Below are positions 26,181 to 35,595 of a stretch of DNA of 64,000 bases, one piece after another. The first letter of the stretch is position 1, and each line of letters opens with the position of its first letter. A program made the translations under genes and the position numbers. A model generated the notes under the pieces. That model saw nothing but the letters and a program-made list of their open reading frames with translations. It was not told where the DNA came from and ran no database searches. Source of the DNA: JAGQUL01 sp038212015 (GTDB lineage: Bacteria > Actinomycetota > Thermoleophilia > Gaiellales > SKUG01); the NCBI GenBank assembly GCA_038212015.1, contig JBBQUY010000003.1, forward strand, positions 1-64,000. The letters run 5' to 3'.

Positions 26181-27170
26181 TCAGCCGAAGCTGGTCGAGG
26201 CGATGTTCGTGCGGAACATGCGCTCGTCCTCGCCACCAGGCGAGTTCACGGCCGAGCCGCCCGTAGCGCGTGCCAGGGCCGCGTGATCTTCGGGACTCGT
26301 CTCATAGACGGCGAGCACGTTGTCGCCCGCGCCCGGGTATGCGCTCAGCACGAGGCCGTCGGGCGCCATCGAGACCTTCGCCTCCGCGACGCCGTACGCC
26401 TCGCGCTGCTCGCGCGGCAAGTCGTACTCCGCCATGCGCGTGTCGCGAACCTCGGTCCGCAGCGTGCCCTTGCGCGCCGCGTCGACGATGACGCCGATCA
26501 CCTGGTGGTCGGTCATCGTCGGACCCTCGACCGCGTGCTTGGTCGGCCAGTAGGTCGTCGTGCGCTTGCCACGCGGCTGCGGCGCGGGATCCATGTGGTT
26601 CTCGCGAATGTGCAGCCAGCGCTCCTGCGTCAGGTACACCGCGTCACCGCGATTGCTCTGCGTGTACGCGACAAGCCCATGGCGCGACGGCATGCGCCAC
26701 GCGCCTTCCGAAGCGTTCGCGAGCACGTTCGCTTCGCCGCCCGCGTCGGGCTCCTGCCCCAGCAGCTCGTAGCTGCCGCGTGCCGTGGCGAGACCACCCG
26801 GCGACAGCGGCGACGCGCCACCATCGAGCGATCGCGGCGCGACCATCGGGCCAGCCGGCTTCTTCGGCACTGCGCGAGGCGTGTCGTCGGGGCGCGCAGG
26901 CAGCGGCACGCGCGCAAGACCCGGAGCGAAAACGGTCGCGTTCTGCTCGAGGAGCCGATTGACGACCTTCGAATGTACCTGGGTGCCGACCGCCGAGTCG
27001 GACACGTACGACGTGGTCTGCTGGACCGACGGCTTCGTCGCGCCCGCGTCCTTCGTCGGAGCCTGCGGCAGGCTGGCAGCGGCATCCGCGGCCTGGGATC
27101 CGGATGTGACTCCGGGCAGGTTCGACTGCACGCCAGCGGATGCGCCCTGGATGCCAAAGCCTTCGGCCAC
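26181..27170 (-). CDS. Modular protein with C-terminal BECR-like nuclease or toxin domain (tentative)
   Basis: 329 aa. The first 180 residues are low-complexity, Ala/Pro/Gly/Ser-rich, with no signal peptide. The last 150 residues contain VYLTQERWLHIRENH, TDHQVIGVIVDAARKG and YDLPREQREAYGVAEAKV, a layout reminiscent of Barnase-EndoU-ColicinE5/D-RelE-like nucleases of phages and polymorphic toxins; this is inference from pattern only. GTG 27170 is chosen because GGAGG lies eight bases upstream; the GTG at 27179 overlaps that site. No immunity-like gene is adjacent. Confidence 0.6.
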   Translation of the reverse strand: MAEGFGIQGASAGVQSNLPGVTSGSQAADAAASLPQAPTKDAGATKPSVQQTTSYVSDSAVGTQVHSKVVNRLLEQNATVFAPGLARVPLPARPDDTPRAVPKKPAGPMVAPRSLDGGASPLSPGGLATARGSYELLGQEPDAGGEANVLANASEGAWRMPSRHGLVAYTQSNRGDAVYLTQERWLHIRENHMDPAPQPRGKRTTTYWPTKHAVEGPTMTDHQVIGVIVDAARKGTLRTEVRDTRMAEYDLPREQREAYGVAEAKVSMAPDGLVLSAYPGAGDNVLAVYETSPEDHAALARATGGSAVNSPGGEDERMFRTNIASTSFG

Positions 27171-27296
27171 TCGTCTCACCTCCCCCCGGAAGTGCCTCGC
27201 CCCCGGAGCGCGCCGCGAAATCTCCCCTTCGCAACGTGCTCCCTGCTACGTCTCGTCCATCACACGCGAGTCCCCCTGCGCATGGTGCACAGGACC

Positions 27297-27325
27297 AAGG
27301 TACGACGAACGGCGGGTCCGGTCAA
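27297..27325 (-). promoter_or_regulatory. Promoter of the 26181-27170 gene
   Basis: Minus strand TTGACC (27320-27325), 17 bases, TACCTT (27297-27302). It leaves a leader of about 120 bases before GTG 27170. Confidence 0.5.
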
Positions 27326-27442
27326 CGGAATTCCGCAACCGTTCCGCCCGAATATCGCATGGGGGTCGTCCACGGTTGCGAATCAAGCCGACGAAAATGC
27401 GTCCATTTGTTGGCCGCACCCCGGCCAGCACGCGGCCGCTTT

Positions 27443-29299
27443 TCAGTCGATGCTGGATGCGAGGCGCGATTCCACGGACGCGTCACCCTCGTCGGGACCC
27501 GTCCACGTGCCGTACAGGCCGGCATAGAACCCGCCGCTGAGGTTCACGAGCTCGTCGTGCGTGCCGGCCTCCACGATGCGCCCGTCGTCGATCACGAGGA
27601 TGCGATCGGCGCCACGAATCGTCGTCAGGCGGTGCGCGACGATGAACGACGTGCGCCCGGCAACGAGCGCCCGCAGGCCGTCGCTCAGGCGCAGTTCGGT
27701 CTCGACATCCACGCTCGAGGTGGCCTCGTCGAGCACGAGGATCGGCGGGTCCACGAGCATCGCCCGCGCGAACGCCACGAGCTGCCGCTGGCCGGCGCTC
27801 AGCCGCGAGCCTCGTTCGCCGACCTGCGTGTCGTAGCCGTCTTCCAGCTCACCGATGAACACGTGTGCACCGACGGCGTTGGCAGCGGCTACGACCTGCT
27901 CGTCGCTCGCGTCGGGAGCGCCATAGACGATATTGTCGCGCACGCTGCCTGCGAACAGGAATCCCTCCTGCGGCACGATGCCCATGCTGCGCCGCAGCCA
28001 GTGCTGCTCCAGGTCGCGCAAGTCGTGGCCATCGAGGCGAATGCTGCCGCGCGTGGGATCGTAGAAGCGGGTCAGCAACTTCACGAACGAGCTCTTACCG
28101 GCGCCCGTGTGCCCGACGAGTGCGATCGTCTGCCCCGCCTCGACGTGGGTGGAGACGCCGTGCAGCACGTCGGGGCCGTCGTCGGTGTAGCGGAACGTGA
28201 CGTCGTCGAATTGCACCTCGCCACGCACCTGGTCGAGTGACGTCGCGTCGGCGCTGTCGCGAATCGTGGGCTCGGTCTCCATGACGCCCATGATCTTGTC
28301 GAGCGCCGCCATCGCCGCGAGGAACGAGCCGTAGAACTGCGACAGCTGCTGGATCGGGTCGAAGAAGTTCTCGAGGTACAGCAGGAACGCGACGATCACG
28401 CCGATCTCGACGGCGCCGACGTCTCCGAGCTGGCCGCCCTGCCAGAGCACGATCGCGGTGCCGACCGACGCGAGCAGCTCGACGCCCGGGAAGTAGGCGG
28501 CGCTCAGCCAGATCGTCTCCATGTTCGCGCGTCGATAGTGCGTATTGGTCTCCTCGAACTCGGCGTCCGCTCGTTCCTCGGCGGCGAATGCCTGCAGCAC
28601 GCGCATGCCGCCGAGCGATTCGGCCAGGTAGGCGGTGACGAGCGCCATGCGCTCGCGCGTGCGGCGATACGCACGGGTGGAGTAGTAGCGGAACGCCATC
28701 GTGCCGATGAGCATGATCGGGAAGATGAGGTTCACCCAGAGCGCGAGCTCCCAGCTGAGCGAGAACAGGAACGCCTCGATGAACACGAGCAGCCCGACGT
28801 TGGCGAAGAGCATGAACACGCCCTCGTTGACGAGCTGCGCGAGCGCTTCCACGTCGTTGGTCAGTCGCGAGATCACCACGCCCGTGCGCTGACGCGAGAA
28901 GAAGTCGAGCCCCTGCCGGTTGATGTGCGCGTACAGGTCGGTGCGCAGGTCGTTGACGACGCGTACGCTCCAGATCGACCAGCGCTGGTTGAGCCGTTCC
29001 GCCACGAAGTCGATGAAGGCGACGACGACCGCGATCGCGACCCAGAAGGAGACGGCGTCGAAGTCCACCCCGCCCGGCCGGCCGCCGAGGTTGCCCTCGT
29101 CGATCGCGTGCTTGAACAGGAACGGGATGAGCGCCACGCAGATCGTGATGAGGACCGTCGTGATGATCGCGAGGATGCACTCGCGCAGGTGCGGTCGCAC
29201 GTAGCCGACGAGCACGCGCAGGCGGCGACGCTGCAGGTCGCGTGCCGGCAACGGTACGGCGTTGGAGGAGACGGACGCTGCGTCGCGATCGTTCGTCAC
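27443..29299 (-). CDS. ABC exporter, canonical half of a heterodimer
   Basis: 618 aa: six-helix exporter domain (about 35-340) and ATPase domain with Walker A GHTGAGKSS, signature LSAGQRQLVAFARA and Walker B ILVLDEATSSVD with the catalytic Glu. Overlaps the upstream partner gene by four bases. The variant LSAGQ signature would face the degenerate partner site. Such heterodimers export lipids, drugs or peptides; the substrate is unknown. Confidence 0.93.
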   Translation of the reverse strand: MTNDRDAASVSSNAVPLPARDLQRRRLRVLVGYVRPHLRECILAIITTVLITICVALIPFLFKHAIDEGNLGGRPGGVDFDAVSFWVAIAVVVAFIDFVAERLNQRWSIWSVRVVNDLRTDLYAHINRQGLDFFSRQRTGVVISRLTNDVEALAQLVNEGVFMLFANVGLLVFIEAFLFSLSWELALWVNLIFPIMLIGTMAFRYYSTRAYRRTRERMALVTAYLAESLGGMRVLQAFAAEERADAEFEETNTHYRRANMETIWLSAAYFPGVELLASVGTAIVLWQGGQLGDVGAVEIGVIVAFLLYLENFFDPIQQLSQFYGSFLAAMAALDKIMGVMETEPTIRDSADATSLDQVRGEVQFDDVTFRYTDDGPDVLHGVSTHVEAGQTIALVGHTGAGKSSFVKLLTRFYDPTRGSIRLDGHDLRDLEQHWLRRSMGIVPQEGFLFAGSVRDNIVYGAPDASDEQVVAAANAVGAHVFIGELEDGYDTQVGERGSRLSAGQRQLVAFARAMLVDPPILVLDEATSSVDVETELRLSDGLRALVAGRTSFIVAHRLTTIRGADRILVIDDGRIVEAGTHDELVNLSGGFYAGLYGTWTGPDEGDASVESRLASSID

Positions 29300-31143
29300 G
29301 CGAGCCCTCCCGTCCGCTCGGTATCGTCCTGTTCCTGTTCCTCGTCGAGCAGGAATTCGCGGCGCGCCGCGCGCTGTTCGTGCACGAGCTGGTACGTGGC
29401 GTTGCGCGCGATCAGCTCGTCGTGGGTGCCGACGTCCTCGATGCGTCCCTGGCCCATGACGACGACGCGGTCGGCGAGCGCGATCGTGCTCGGGCGGTGC
29501 GCGATGACGATCGTCGTCCGCTGGCCGCCGATGTCGGACAGCGCGGAGGAGATGCGTTCTTCGACCTGGCTGTCCACGCTTGCGGTGGCGTCGTCGAGGA
29601 TGAGGATGCGCGGGTCGACGACGAGTGCGCGTGCGATCGCGAGGCGTTGGCGCTGTCCGCCCGAGAGCGTCAGACCACGTTCGCCGACGACCGTCTCGAC
29701 GCCGTTGGGGAGCTTGTCGACGAACTCGCCGGCCTGGGCGGCGTCGATCGCCGTGCGGATGTCATCGTCGGTCGCGTCGGGATTGCCGAAGCGCAGGTTG
29801 TCGGCGATCGTCGCACTGAACAGGAACGGCTCCTGGTCGACGATGCCGATCGAACGGCGCAGTTCGTGCAGCGACAGGTCGCGCAGGTCGACGCCGTCGA
29901 GCAGCACGCGACCGTGCTCTGGGTCGTAGAAACGCGGCACCAGCGAACCAAGCGTGGTCTTGCCGCAGCCGGTCGCGCCGATGAGCGCGATCGTCTCGCC
30001 GGGTTGGATCTCGAGCGACAGGTCGTCGATCACAGGACGCCCGTCGCGATAGCCGAACGTGACGTCCTCGAACTGCAGGCGCGAGCCTGCTCCACTGCGC
30101 GGCGGCAGCTCCAGCGGATCGTCGCGCTGCGGGATGCGGTCATCGGCATCGAGCAGCTCGAACAGGCGGTCGCTCGAGGCAGTCGCGCGCTGCGCGCGGT
30201 TGAGCAGGTTGCCGATGATTCGCAGCGGCGAGGTGATGAGCAGCACCTGGAAGAAGAACTCGACGAACTCGCCCGTGCTGATCGCGCCGCTGTCGATCCG
30301 CTGCGCCCCGACGATGAGCAGGGCAGCAAGCGTCAGGTTCGGGATGAACGTGTACAGCGGCTTGAACGTGCCCTGGATGCGCATGACCTCGCGCTCGCGT
30401 TCGACGACGTCGTCGGTCAGCGAACGAAAGCGTGCGACCTCGCGATCTTCCTGACCAAACGATCGAACGACGCGCGCGCCGACGATCGTCTCCTCGCCAT
30501 GTGCGGTGACGTGCGCCAGCTTCTGCTGGGCTTCGCGCATGACCGGATGCGAACGGCGCGAGTACCGAACGCTGACGAACACGATGATTGGCATCATCAC
30601 GAACACGACGAGCGCGAGCTGCCAGTCGATCGTGAGCAGGATGATCGGCACCACGAAGAGCTTGGTCAGGTGCATGAACGAGTACGTGAGGCCGTAGCCG
30701 AGAAAGAACCGGACCTGCGACACGTCGCTCGTCACGCGCGAGAGCAGCTGCCCGGTCTGCTGCTTGTCGAAGAAGCGGAACCCGAGGCCCGTCAGGTGCG
30801 AGAAGAGCCGCTCCCGGATCGACTGTTCCATGCCGAGACTCATCACGCCTGCCGCGATGCGTCGCGACGCGCTGAGCACCGCGATGAGGGCGGCAACCTG
30901 GAGCAGGTCGATCGCATCGCCGGGCGTAGCGTCGAACTGGCCCTCTCGGAAGTGGTCGACGGCGTTGCCGATGATGTGCGGAATCCGGGTGGCCAGTACC
31001 GACAGTGCGACTCCCGCGATGACGCTCACCGCGAGCTGTCGCTTGAACGGGGCGAAGAACGTCAGCAGTCGGCGAAAGCTCTTCCAGCCGCCATCGGAGG
31101 GGGCTGCCTGCTGTACGGGTGCTGGACTCACGCGCGTGAGCAT
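29296..31143 (-). CDS. ABC exporter, degenerate-site half of a heterodimer
   Basis: 615 aa, exporter membrane domain plus ATPase domain with Walker A GATGCGKTT and signature LSGGQRQRLAIARA. The Walker B is ILILDDATASVD: Asp replaces the catalytic Glu, the hallmark of the non-hydrolysing site in BmrCD or TM287/288-type transporters. It carries an N-terminal 20-residue Pro-rich extension whose first ten residues (LTRVSPAPVQ) match the unrelated protein at 23960-24805. First gene of the two-gene operon. Confidence 0.93.
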   Translation of the reverse strand: MLTRVSPAPVQQAAPSDGGWKSFRRLLTFFAPFKRQLAVSVIAGVALSVLATRIPHIIGNAVDHFREGQFDATPGDAIDLLQVAALIAVLSASRRIAAGVMSLGMEQSIRERLFSHLTGLGFRFFDKQQTGQLLSRVTSDVSQVRFFLGYGLTYSFMHLTKLFVVPIILLTIDWQLALVVFVMMPIIVFVSVRYSRRSHPVMREAQQKLAHVTAHGEETIVGARVVRSFGQEDREVARFRSLTDDVVEREREVMRIQGTFKPLYTFIPNLTLAALLIVGAQRIDSGAISTGEFVEFFFQVLLITSPLRIIGNLLNRAQRATASSDRLFELLDADDRIPQRDDPLELPPRSGAGSRLQFEDVTFGYRDGRPVIDDLSLEIQPGETIALIGATGCGKTTLGSLVPRFYDPEHGRVLLDGVDLRDLSLHELRRSIGIVDQEPFLFSATIADNLRFGNPDATDDDIRTAIDAAQAGEFVDKLPNGVETVVGERGLTLSGGQRQRLAIARALVVDPRILILDDATASVDSQVEERISSALSDIGGQRTTIVIAHRPSTIALADRVVVMGQGRIEDVGTHDELIARNATYQLVHEQRAARREFLLDEEQEQDDTERTGGLA

Positions 31144-31171
31144 CGCAGGTGAATCGGGTACTCACCAGACG

Positions 31172-31573
31172 ATGCGTCGTCTAACGGTCAGATTCGCCAC
31201 CGCAGCTGCGGCATTCGGCCTGCTGCTGGTTCCAGTCGGGTTCCTCCTGGCTCCGGCCACTGCGCACGCCGCGGGCTGCGAGGTGCTCGGTGATCCCCGC
31301 GATCGCGCCGAGTGCGAAGCGCGCGCGGTGGCACGCGAGGAAGCACGCAACGAGGTCGAGCGCCAGATGCGGGGCGGCGAGCCAGCCTCGTCGAACGCCA
31401 CGAGCTCCTCGCGCAGCGCCGACTGGCAGGCCGCAGTCGACGAGGCCAACGGCGTCGATCCGGGCGCACTGCTCGAACCACGCCCGCTCGCGGCGATCGG
31501 CGGGACCCTCTGGTTCCTGCTTGCGGTGCGTTCGCGCAGGCGTGCGCGCTCCGGCGGCACGAGTCGCGCGTGA
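31172..31573 (+). CDS. Small exported protein with C-terminal membrane anchor
   Basis: 133 aa, not recognised. Signal peptide 1-33 (MRRLTVRFATAAAAFGLLL, cleavage after AHA), an acidic helical middle, and a C-terminal hydrophobic segment (AAIGGTLWFLLAV) followed by RSRRRAR, so it is a single-pass surface protein. No LPXTG. Start ATG 31172; TACTCA seven bases upstream is a weak -10. Divergent from the ABC exporter across 28 bases. Confidence 0.65.
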   Translation: MRRLTVRFATAAAAFGLLLVPVGFLLAPATAHAAGCEVLGDPRDRAECEARAVAREEARNEVERQMRGGEPASSNATSSSRSADWQAAVDEANGVDPGALLEPRPLAAIGGTLWFLLAVRSRRRARSGGTSRA

Positions 31574-31604
31574 GCAGTCGCGGCCTGGTCGCCTGAGGTC
31601 GCCT

Positions 31605-31684
31605 GACTGTTGGCGAACGGCACTCAGCGCAGTCGTTCATCAACACTCGCCCGAATCAGATTGCGCGACTGTTGGTCAACGGCA
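31605..31684. repeat. 18-base direct repeat, two copies
   Basis: GACTGTTGGCGAACGGCA at 31605-31622 and GACTGTTGGTCAACGGCA at 31667-31684, 16 of 18 identical. Gene-free interval between two converging genes; meaning unknown. Confidence 0.5.
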
Positions 31685-31737
31685 TCCTGAAGGAGCGTTC
31701 AGCATCACTCGGCGCCACGTGCCGCGCAGCATGCTCG

Positions 31738-33192
31738 CTACGCGCGAGCTGCCGCGCGTCCGCCGACACGAGCGTGCTGCTCGGCCGCACGCAGGTCGTC
31801 GTCCTGTTCCATGAGCTCGACCATGCGCGTCCACACTTCGCTGCGCGTGGGAAACGGTGCGACGCAGTGACGCAGGCGCTCGAGCGGCACGCGTCCCACG
31901 ATCGCGATCGTCGCGGAGTGGAGGAGTTCGGCAACGTCGGGGGCCACGAACGTGGCACCGACCATGCATCCGGAATCGAGGTCCACCACGAATCGTGCGA
32001 ACCCCGTGGTTCCGCGCCCGTAGAAGCTACCTGCGGCCACGCGCTGCGGGTCGCGATCGAACGCCCGTACCCGCAGCCCCGCTGCGCGCGCTGATTCCAG
32101 CGTGTGCCCGACCGCACACAGGTTCGGCTCGGTATAGACCACGCGCGGTGCGGCCACGTTGTCTTCGACGCAGTGTGTTTCCAGACCCAGCGCGTTGCGG
32201 GCGGCGACCTTCGCCTGGTACACCGCGGTATGCGTCAGCTGCGCCCGCCCGTTTGCGTCGCCGACCACGAACAGCCACGGATGGTTCGGCACCTGCATGC
32301 AGTCGGTCGTTTCCAGGACGCCGCCTCGACCCGGCGTCACGCCGACCGTCTCGAGCCCGAGCTCTTCGGCGTTCACCGCGCGCCCGGTCGCCACGAGCAC
32401 TTCATCGGCGACGATGTCGTCACCCGACTCGAATGTCAGTCGCACGCCCTCGTCACCGCGCGACACGTTCGTCGTCGAGCTGGAGCAGCGCACCGTCACG
32501 CCAACGCGGCGGAGGGCGTCGGTCACGAGCTGTGCGGCTTCGGGCTCCTCGCGCAGCAGCAGCCGATCGGCGAACTCGACGATCGTCACGTCGCTCCCGA
32601 AGGATGCGTACGCCTGCGCGAGCTCCACGGCGATCACGCCGCCGCCGATGATCACGATGCTGCGCGGCATCACCTTCACGAGCGTCGCCTCCCGGTTGGT
32701 CCACGGGCGCGCTTCGACGAGCCCGGGGATCGGTGGCATCGCGGCGCGACTGCCGGGCGCGAGGATCACGGCCTTGGTGGCGACGAGCGTGCGAGTCGCG
32801 CCATCCACGGCTTCGACCGTCACGCGTCGCTCACCATCCAGACGACCGTGTCCACGCACGATCTCGATGCCGTGCTTTTCGATCCGCCCGGCGTGCGAAT
32901 CGTCGTTGAGATGCCGCACGACGTCGTCGCGCCGAGCGAGCGCCGCGTCCACGTCGAAGGCACCGGTCAGCATCTCGGCCGCGCCCGGAAGGCGCAGCAC
33001 CTCCGCGACGGCCTGGCCCGGTCGCAGCAGCGCCTTGGACGGCATGCACCCCCAATACGGGCATTCCCCGCCGACGAGGTCTCGTTCGACCATCGCCACC
33101 GTTGCACCCGCACGTGCCAACGCGGCCGATGCCGCCTCGCCACCCGGACCACCACCAATTACTACGACGTCGAACTCGCTCGTGTCTCCCAT
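31738..33192 (-). CDS. Flavoprotein disulfide reductase (dihydrolipoamide dehydrogenase/mercuric reductase superfamily)
   Basis: 484 aa class I pyridine nucleotide-disulfide oxidoreductase. FAD-binding GGGPGGEAAS at 13-22, redox pair C44-PYWG-C49, NAD(P)-binding IGGGVIAVELAQAYASFG block and the second FAD motif VVGDANG. The C-terminus has FPTRSE where lipoamide dehydrogenases carry the HPT-x-SE catalytic dyad motif; the preceding His is at RHCVAPF, so the catalytic acid-base pair differs. Substrate unknown; actinobacteria have several such reductases acting on quinones, CoA disulfides or mycothiol compounds. A longer frame is rejected because it overlaps the divergent Sel1 gene. Confidence 0.9.
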   Translation of the reverse strand: MGDTSEFDVVVIGGGPGGEAASAALARAGATVAMVERDLVGGECPYWGCMPSKALLRPGQAVAEVLRLPGAAEMLTGAFDVDAALARRDDVVRHLNDDSHAGRIEKHGIEIVRGHGRLDGERRVTVEAVDGATRTLVATKAVILAPGSRAAMPPIPGLVEARPWTNREATLVKVMPRSIVIIGGGVIAVELAQAYASFGSDVTIVEFADRLLLREEPEAAQLVTDALRRVGVTVRCSSSTTNVSRGDEGVRLTFESGDDIVADEVLVATGRAVNAEELGLETVGVTPGRGGVLETTDCMQVPNHPWLFVVGDANGRAQLTHTAVYQAKVAARNALGLETHCVEDNVAAPRVVYTEPNLCAVGHTLESARAAGLRVRAFDRDPQRVAAGSFYGRGTTGFARFVVDLDSGCMVGATFVAPDVAELLHSATIAIVGRVPLERLRHCVAPFPTRSEVWTRMVELMEQDDDLRAAEQHARVGGRAAARA

Positions 33193-33231
33193 GCGGGCCC
33201 TATGCCCGGGTTCGGTCGCTGGCGCACGTGT

Positions 33232-33237
33232 CAGGAT
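33232..33237 (+). promoter_or_regulatory. -10 like CAGGAT before a leaderless start
   Basis: CAGGAT six bases before ATG 33244, no Shine-Dalgarno. Confidence 0.4.
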
Positions 33238-33243
33238 GCACCC

Positions 33244-33636
33244 ATGCGCAGCAGCGACCCCGGCAGCTACGACCACGACGAGCTCGAAGCGAGCATCCTG
33301 CGTGGACGCCTCGACGTCGGGCTGCTCCGCGCGCGAGCCTGGTGCGACGATCCCCAGGCGATGTGCATGTACGCCGACTGGCTCCTGCACCGCGCACTCG
33401 CACCCGGCGACGGCGAGCACGCCGACCAGCTCGTCGACGAGGCCCGCTCCTGGCTGCGTCGTGCGGTGCAGTCCGGATCGATGCACGCAGCCGGCATGCT
33501 CGGGGACACGCTGAGCCTCGAGGTCGACGGGCGCCTCGATACCAATCCGGCCGAGGCGCGACGCTGGCTCATGCGCGCCGCCGCCCGTGGCGACGAGCGC
33601 AGCGCCGAGCTGCTCGCACTGCTGCCCGAGGGCTGA
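33244..33636 (+). CDS. Sel1-like repeat protein
   Basis: 130 aa built of two to three Sel1-like (TPR-related) helical repeats: ARSWLRRAVQSGSMHAAGMLGDTL and AEARRWLMRAAARGDERSAELLA, both abbreviated here as the repeat pattern A-x3-W-x2-AA-x-G. Such repeats mediate protein contacts. Soluble, no signal peptide. Divergent from the flavoprotein reductase with 51 bases between. Confidence 0.8.
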   Translation: MRSSDPGSYDHDELEASILRGRLDVGLLRARAWCDDPQAMCMYADWLLHRALAPGDGEHADQLVDEARSWLRRAVQSGSMHAAGMLGDTLSLEVDGRLDTNPAEARRWLMRAAARGDERSAELLALLPEG

Positions 33637-33768
33637 ACGCAGGGCCACACGCGGCCACGGCTCGCGGCACGGGCGGCCACCTCATGGGGGGTCGGGGTTG
33701 ACGTGGCCGGCGCGATGACGACAGACGGGCGCCTCCAAACTCCCCCCAGCCCAGAGGAATCCATTTTC

Positions 33769-34533
33769 ATGATCGTCGCCACCCCGATCCCCACCGCTGT
33801 TCCCAAGCCCACGCCGACCGCCCCGCCGACCGCTCCCGTCGCGACGGCGCCGGCAGGCGCGCCGTCCGCGACGCCCAAGGTCGATGACGCGCCGGCCGTT
33901 CCCGCCGGTCAGGCTGCCGACGGGGCCAAGCAGCAGACGCCCGCCCCAGGTGGTGCAGCTGCGCCGGTCGACGCCGCCGCTGCCAAGCAGTCGATCATCG
34001 AGAAGCTGCAGTCCACGAGCGCGGCCGATGCGATCGCGCAGGTCGACAGCCACCTCGAGAAGCTGTCCGCGCTCAGCGTCGGAGGTGGCACGCCGGAAGG
34101 TCAGCAGACCACCAAGATCGCCAGCGCCCTGCTGACGGATTCGTCGATGCTGCTGCAGCATGCGCACGTGAAGGCGATGGAGCAGCTGCGCGACATGGCC
34201 ACCGAACTGCAGATGCGCGTGATGAGCAGCGTGTCGGGCCTCGCCTACATGGGTGGCCAGGTCGCGATCGCCGGGCAGTCGAAGACGCCGGTCAAGCTCG
34301 CCGACATCGCTGGCGGTCCGATCACCGAGACCAAGGCCACGATGGGTGACGTCATCGCCGCGATCACGCCGAAGGATGCGCCACAGGCCGACGCGCCGGC
34401 GCCGGACGCAAAGACCGTCCCGGTCCCCACTGCACCGAATGGCAACACCGGCGTCGCCGGCGCGATTCCGCCGAAGGGCCTCCAGCACGTCACGCCCGGC
34501 CCCGGCGCCGGTCGCGGCCCGAATCCGGCGTAA
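33769..34533 (+). CDS. Pro/Ala-rich protein with central helical domain
   Basis: 254 aa, not recognised. Residues 1-65 are Pro/Thr/Ala-rich (MIVATPIPTAVPKPTPT), 65-170 are helical with EKLQSTSAADAIAQVDSHLEKL and LLQHAHVKAMEQLRDMATEL patterns, and the end is again Pro/Gly-rich. AGAGGA ten bases before ATG 33769 selects this start over one at 33703. No signal peptide. Belongs by composition to the group of lineage-specific proteins at 6354-8541, 23960 and 40578. Confidence 0.65.
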   Translation: MIVATPIPTAVPKPTPTAPPTAPVATAPAGAPSATPKVDDAPAVPAGQAADGAKQQTPAPGGAAAPVDAAAAKQSIIEKLQSTSAADAIAQVDSHLEKLSALSVGGGTPEGQQTTKIASALLTDSSMLLQHAHVKAMEQLRDMATELQMRVMSSVSGLAYMGGQVAIAGQSKTPVKLADIAGGPITETKATMGDVIAAITPKDAPQADAPAPDAKTVPVPTAPNGNTGVAGAIPPKGLQHVTPGPGAGRGPNPA

Positions 34534-34704
34534 CGCCGGCAGGCACCGGCTCCGGCCGACCAAAGGATCGTCCCACCACGCGGCTCGCGCACGGATGCGC
34601 ACCACGTCGCGACAAGGACGACGACGCATCGTTCCCCCTCTTCGATGCGACTCGAGACGGATGGCCGGGACCGCACGGATGCGGCCCGGCCGTCTCGACT
34701 CCGT

Positions 34705-35595
34705 CTACGGACGGCGCACGAACGTCATCGCCGCCGTGAACGCCTCGCCGCTCGTCGACGCGATCGCCGCGTGGTTGCTCAGCCGCGGGCCGGCGCGCAG
34801 CGCCACGTTCGCTACGTTCGCGGCCGCGGGCAGGTCGGCTGATCCGAACGGAACGACGCCATCCCACTTCGAGCGGACCGCCAGGTACTCCGTTGGCCCG
34901 TCGGGTACCTCGGTGCCGAGCGTCTCCATGAACTCGCTGCCGCGCAGCATCTGGCGCAGCGCGACGCTCGCCATCGGCATCACCGTCCGATTCGCGACCG
35001 TGTCGACGAGCTTGTGCACGCGACGTGCGGTGGAGTAGCGCTCCAGCCACGGGTAATCCTCGATGCGCACCGGCAGCCCACGATTCGGCGTGGCGAGCGT
35101 CACGACGTGACGCACGACCGCGTCGCCGCCGAGCTCCTTCACGAACCACCGCGCCATGAGCCCGCCCTCGCTGTGGCCGACGATGTCGACTTCCCCGCCA
35201 AGCAGGTCGACCATCGTCGCCAGACGCTCTGCGCTCTCGCGAATGTCGGCGAACGCGTTGTCGACGGGCGGCATCACCGCGACGCGGCGAATGCCGGCGC
35301 CTTCGTAGGAGCGACGCAGCAGGCTGTAGAAGTCGATGCTGCCGGCGAACCCACCCACGATCACGAGCGCGCGATCGTGGGTCACGCGTGCACCGTCCCA
35401 TGGATGGATGGGATGCCTGGCCCACGCGCGAGCGCTCAGCCGCACGCCATGGACGGTCGCGCCACGCAGCATGCGCATCGCACGCTCGAGACGAACGTCG
35501 ACCGGTGCCTGACCGTCGACGCTCTGGTCCGGTCGCCGCGGCGCGGAACGGTCGCTGTCGGGGGAGCGCGTCACCGCGGCCGCACCTCGATCCAT
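34705..35595 (-). CDS. Lipase/esterase-like alpha/beta hydrolase
   Basis: 296 aa. Nucleophile motif GHSEGG with S142, oxyanion region GGFAGS near 81-86, TLATPNRG after the nucleophile as in LipA/PGAP1-type lipases, and a C-terminal LSNHAAI histidine. The first 40 residues are polar and disordered-looking, with no signal peptide although related lipases are exported. Overlaps the hotdog-protein gene by 25 bases, so the two are co-transcribed and may act on acyl chains together. Confidence 0.85.
   Translation of the reverse strand: MDRGAAAVTRSPDSDRSAPRRPDQSVDGQAPVDVRLERAMRMLRGATVHGVRLSARAWARHPIHPWDGARVTHDRALVIVGGFAGSIDFYSLLRRSYEGAGIRRVAVMPPVDNAFADIRESAERLATMVDLLGGEVDIVGHSEGGLMARWFVKELGGDAVVRHVVTLATPNRGLPVRIEDYPWLERYSTARRVHKLVDTVANRTVMPMASVALRQMLRGSEFMETLGTEVPDGPTEYLAVRSKWDGVVPFGSADLPAAANVANVALRAGPRLSNHAAIASTSGEAFTAAMTFVRRP

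Noticed and set aside
25440..27527. Open frame of 695 codons on the plus strand
   Set aside because: Runs across tRNA-Gln and opposite two minus-strand genes; composition is that of an antisense frame.
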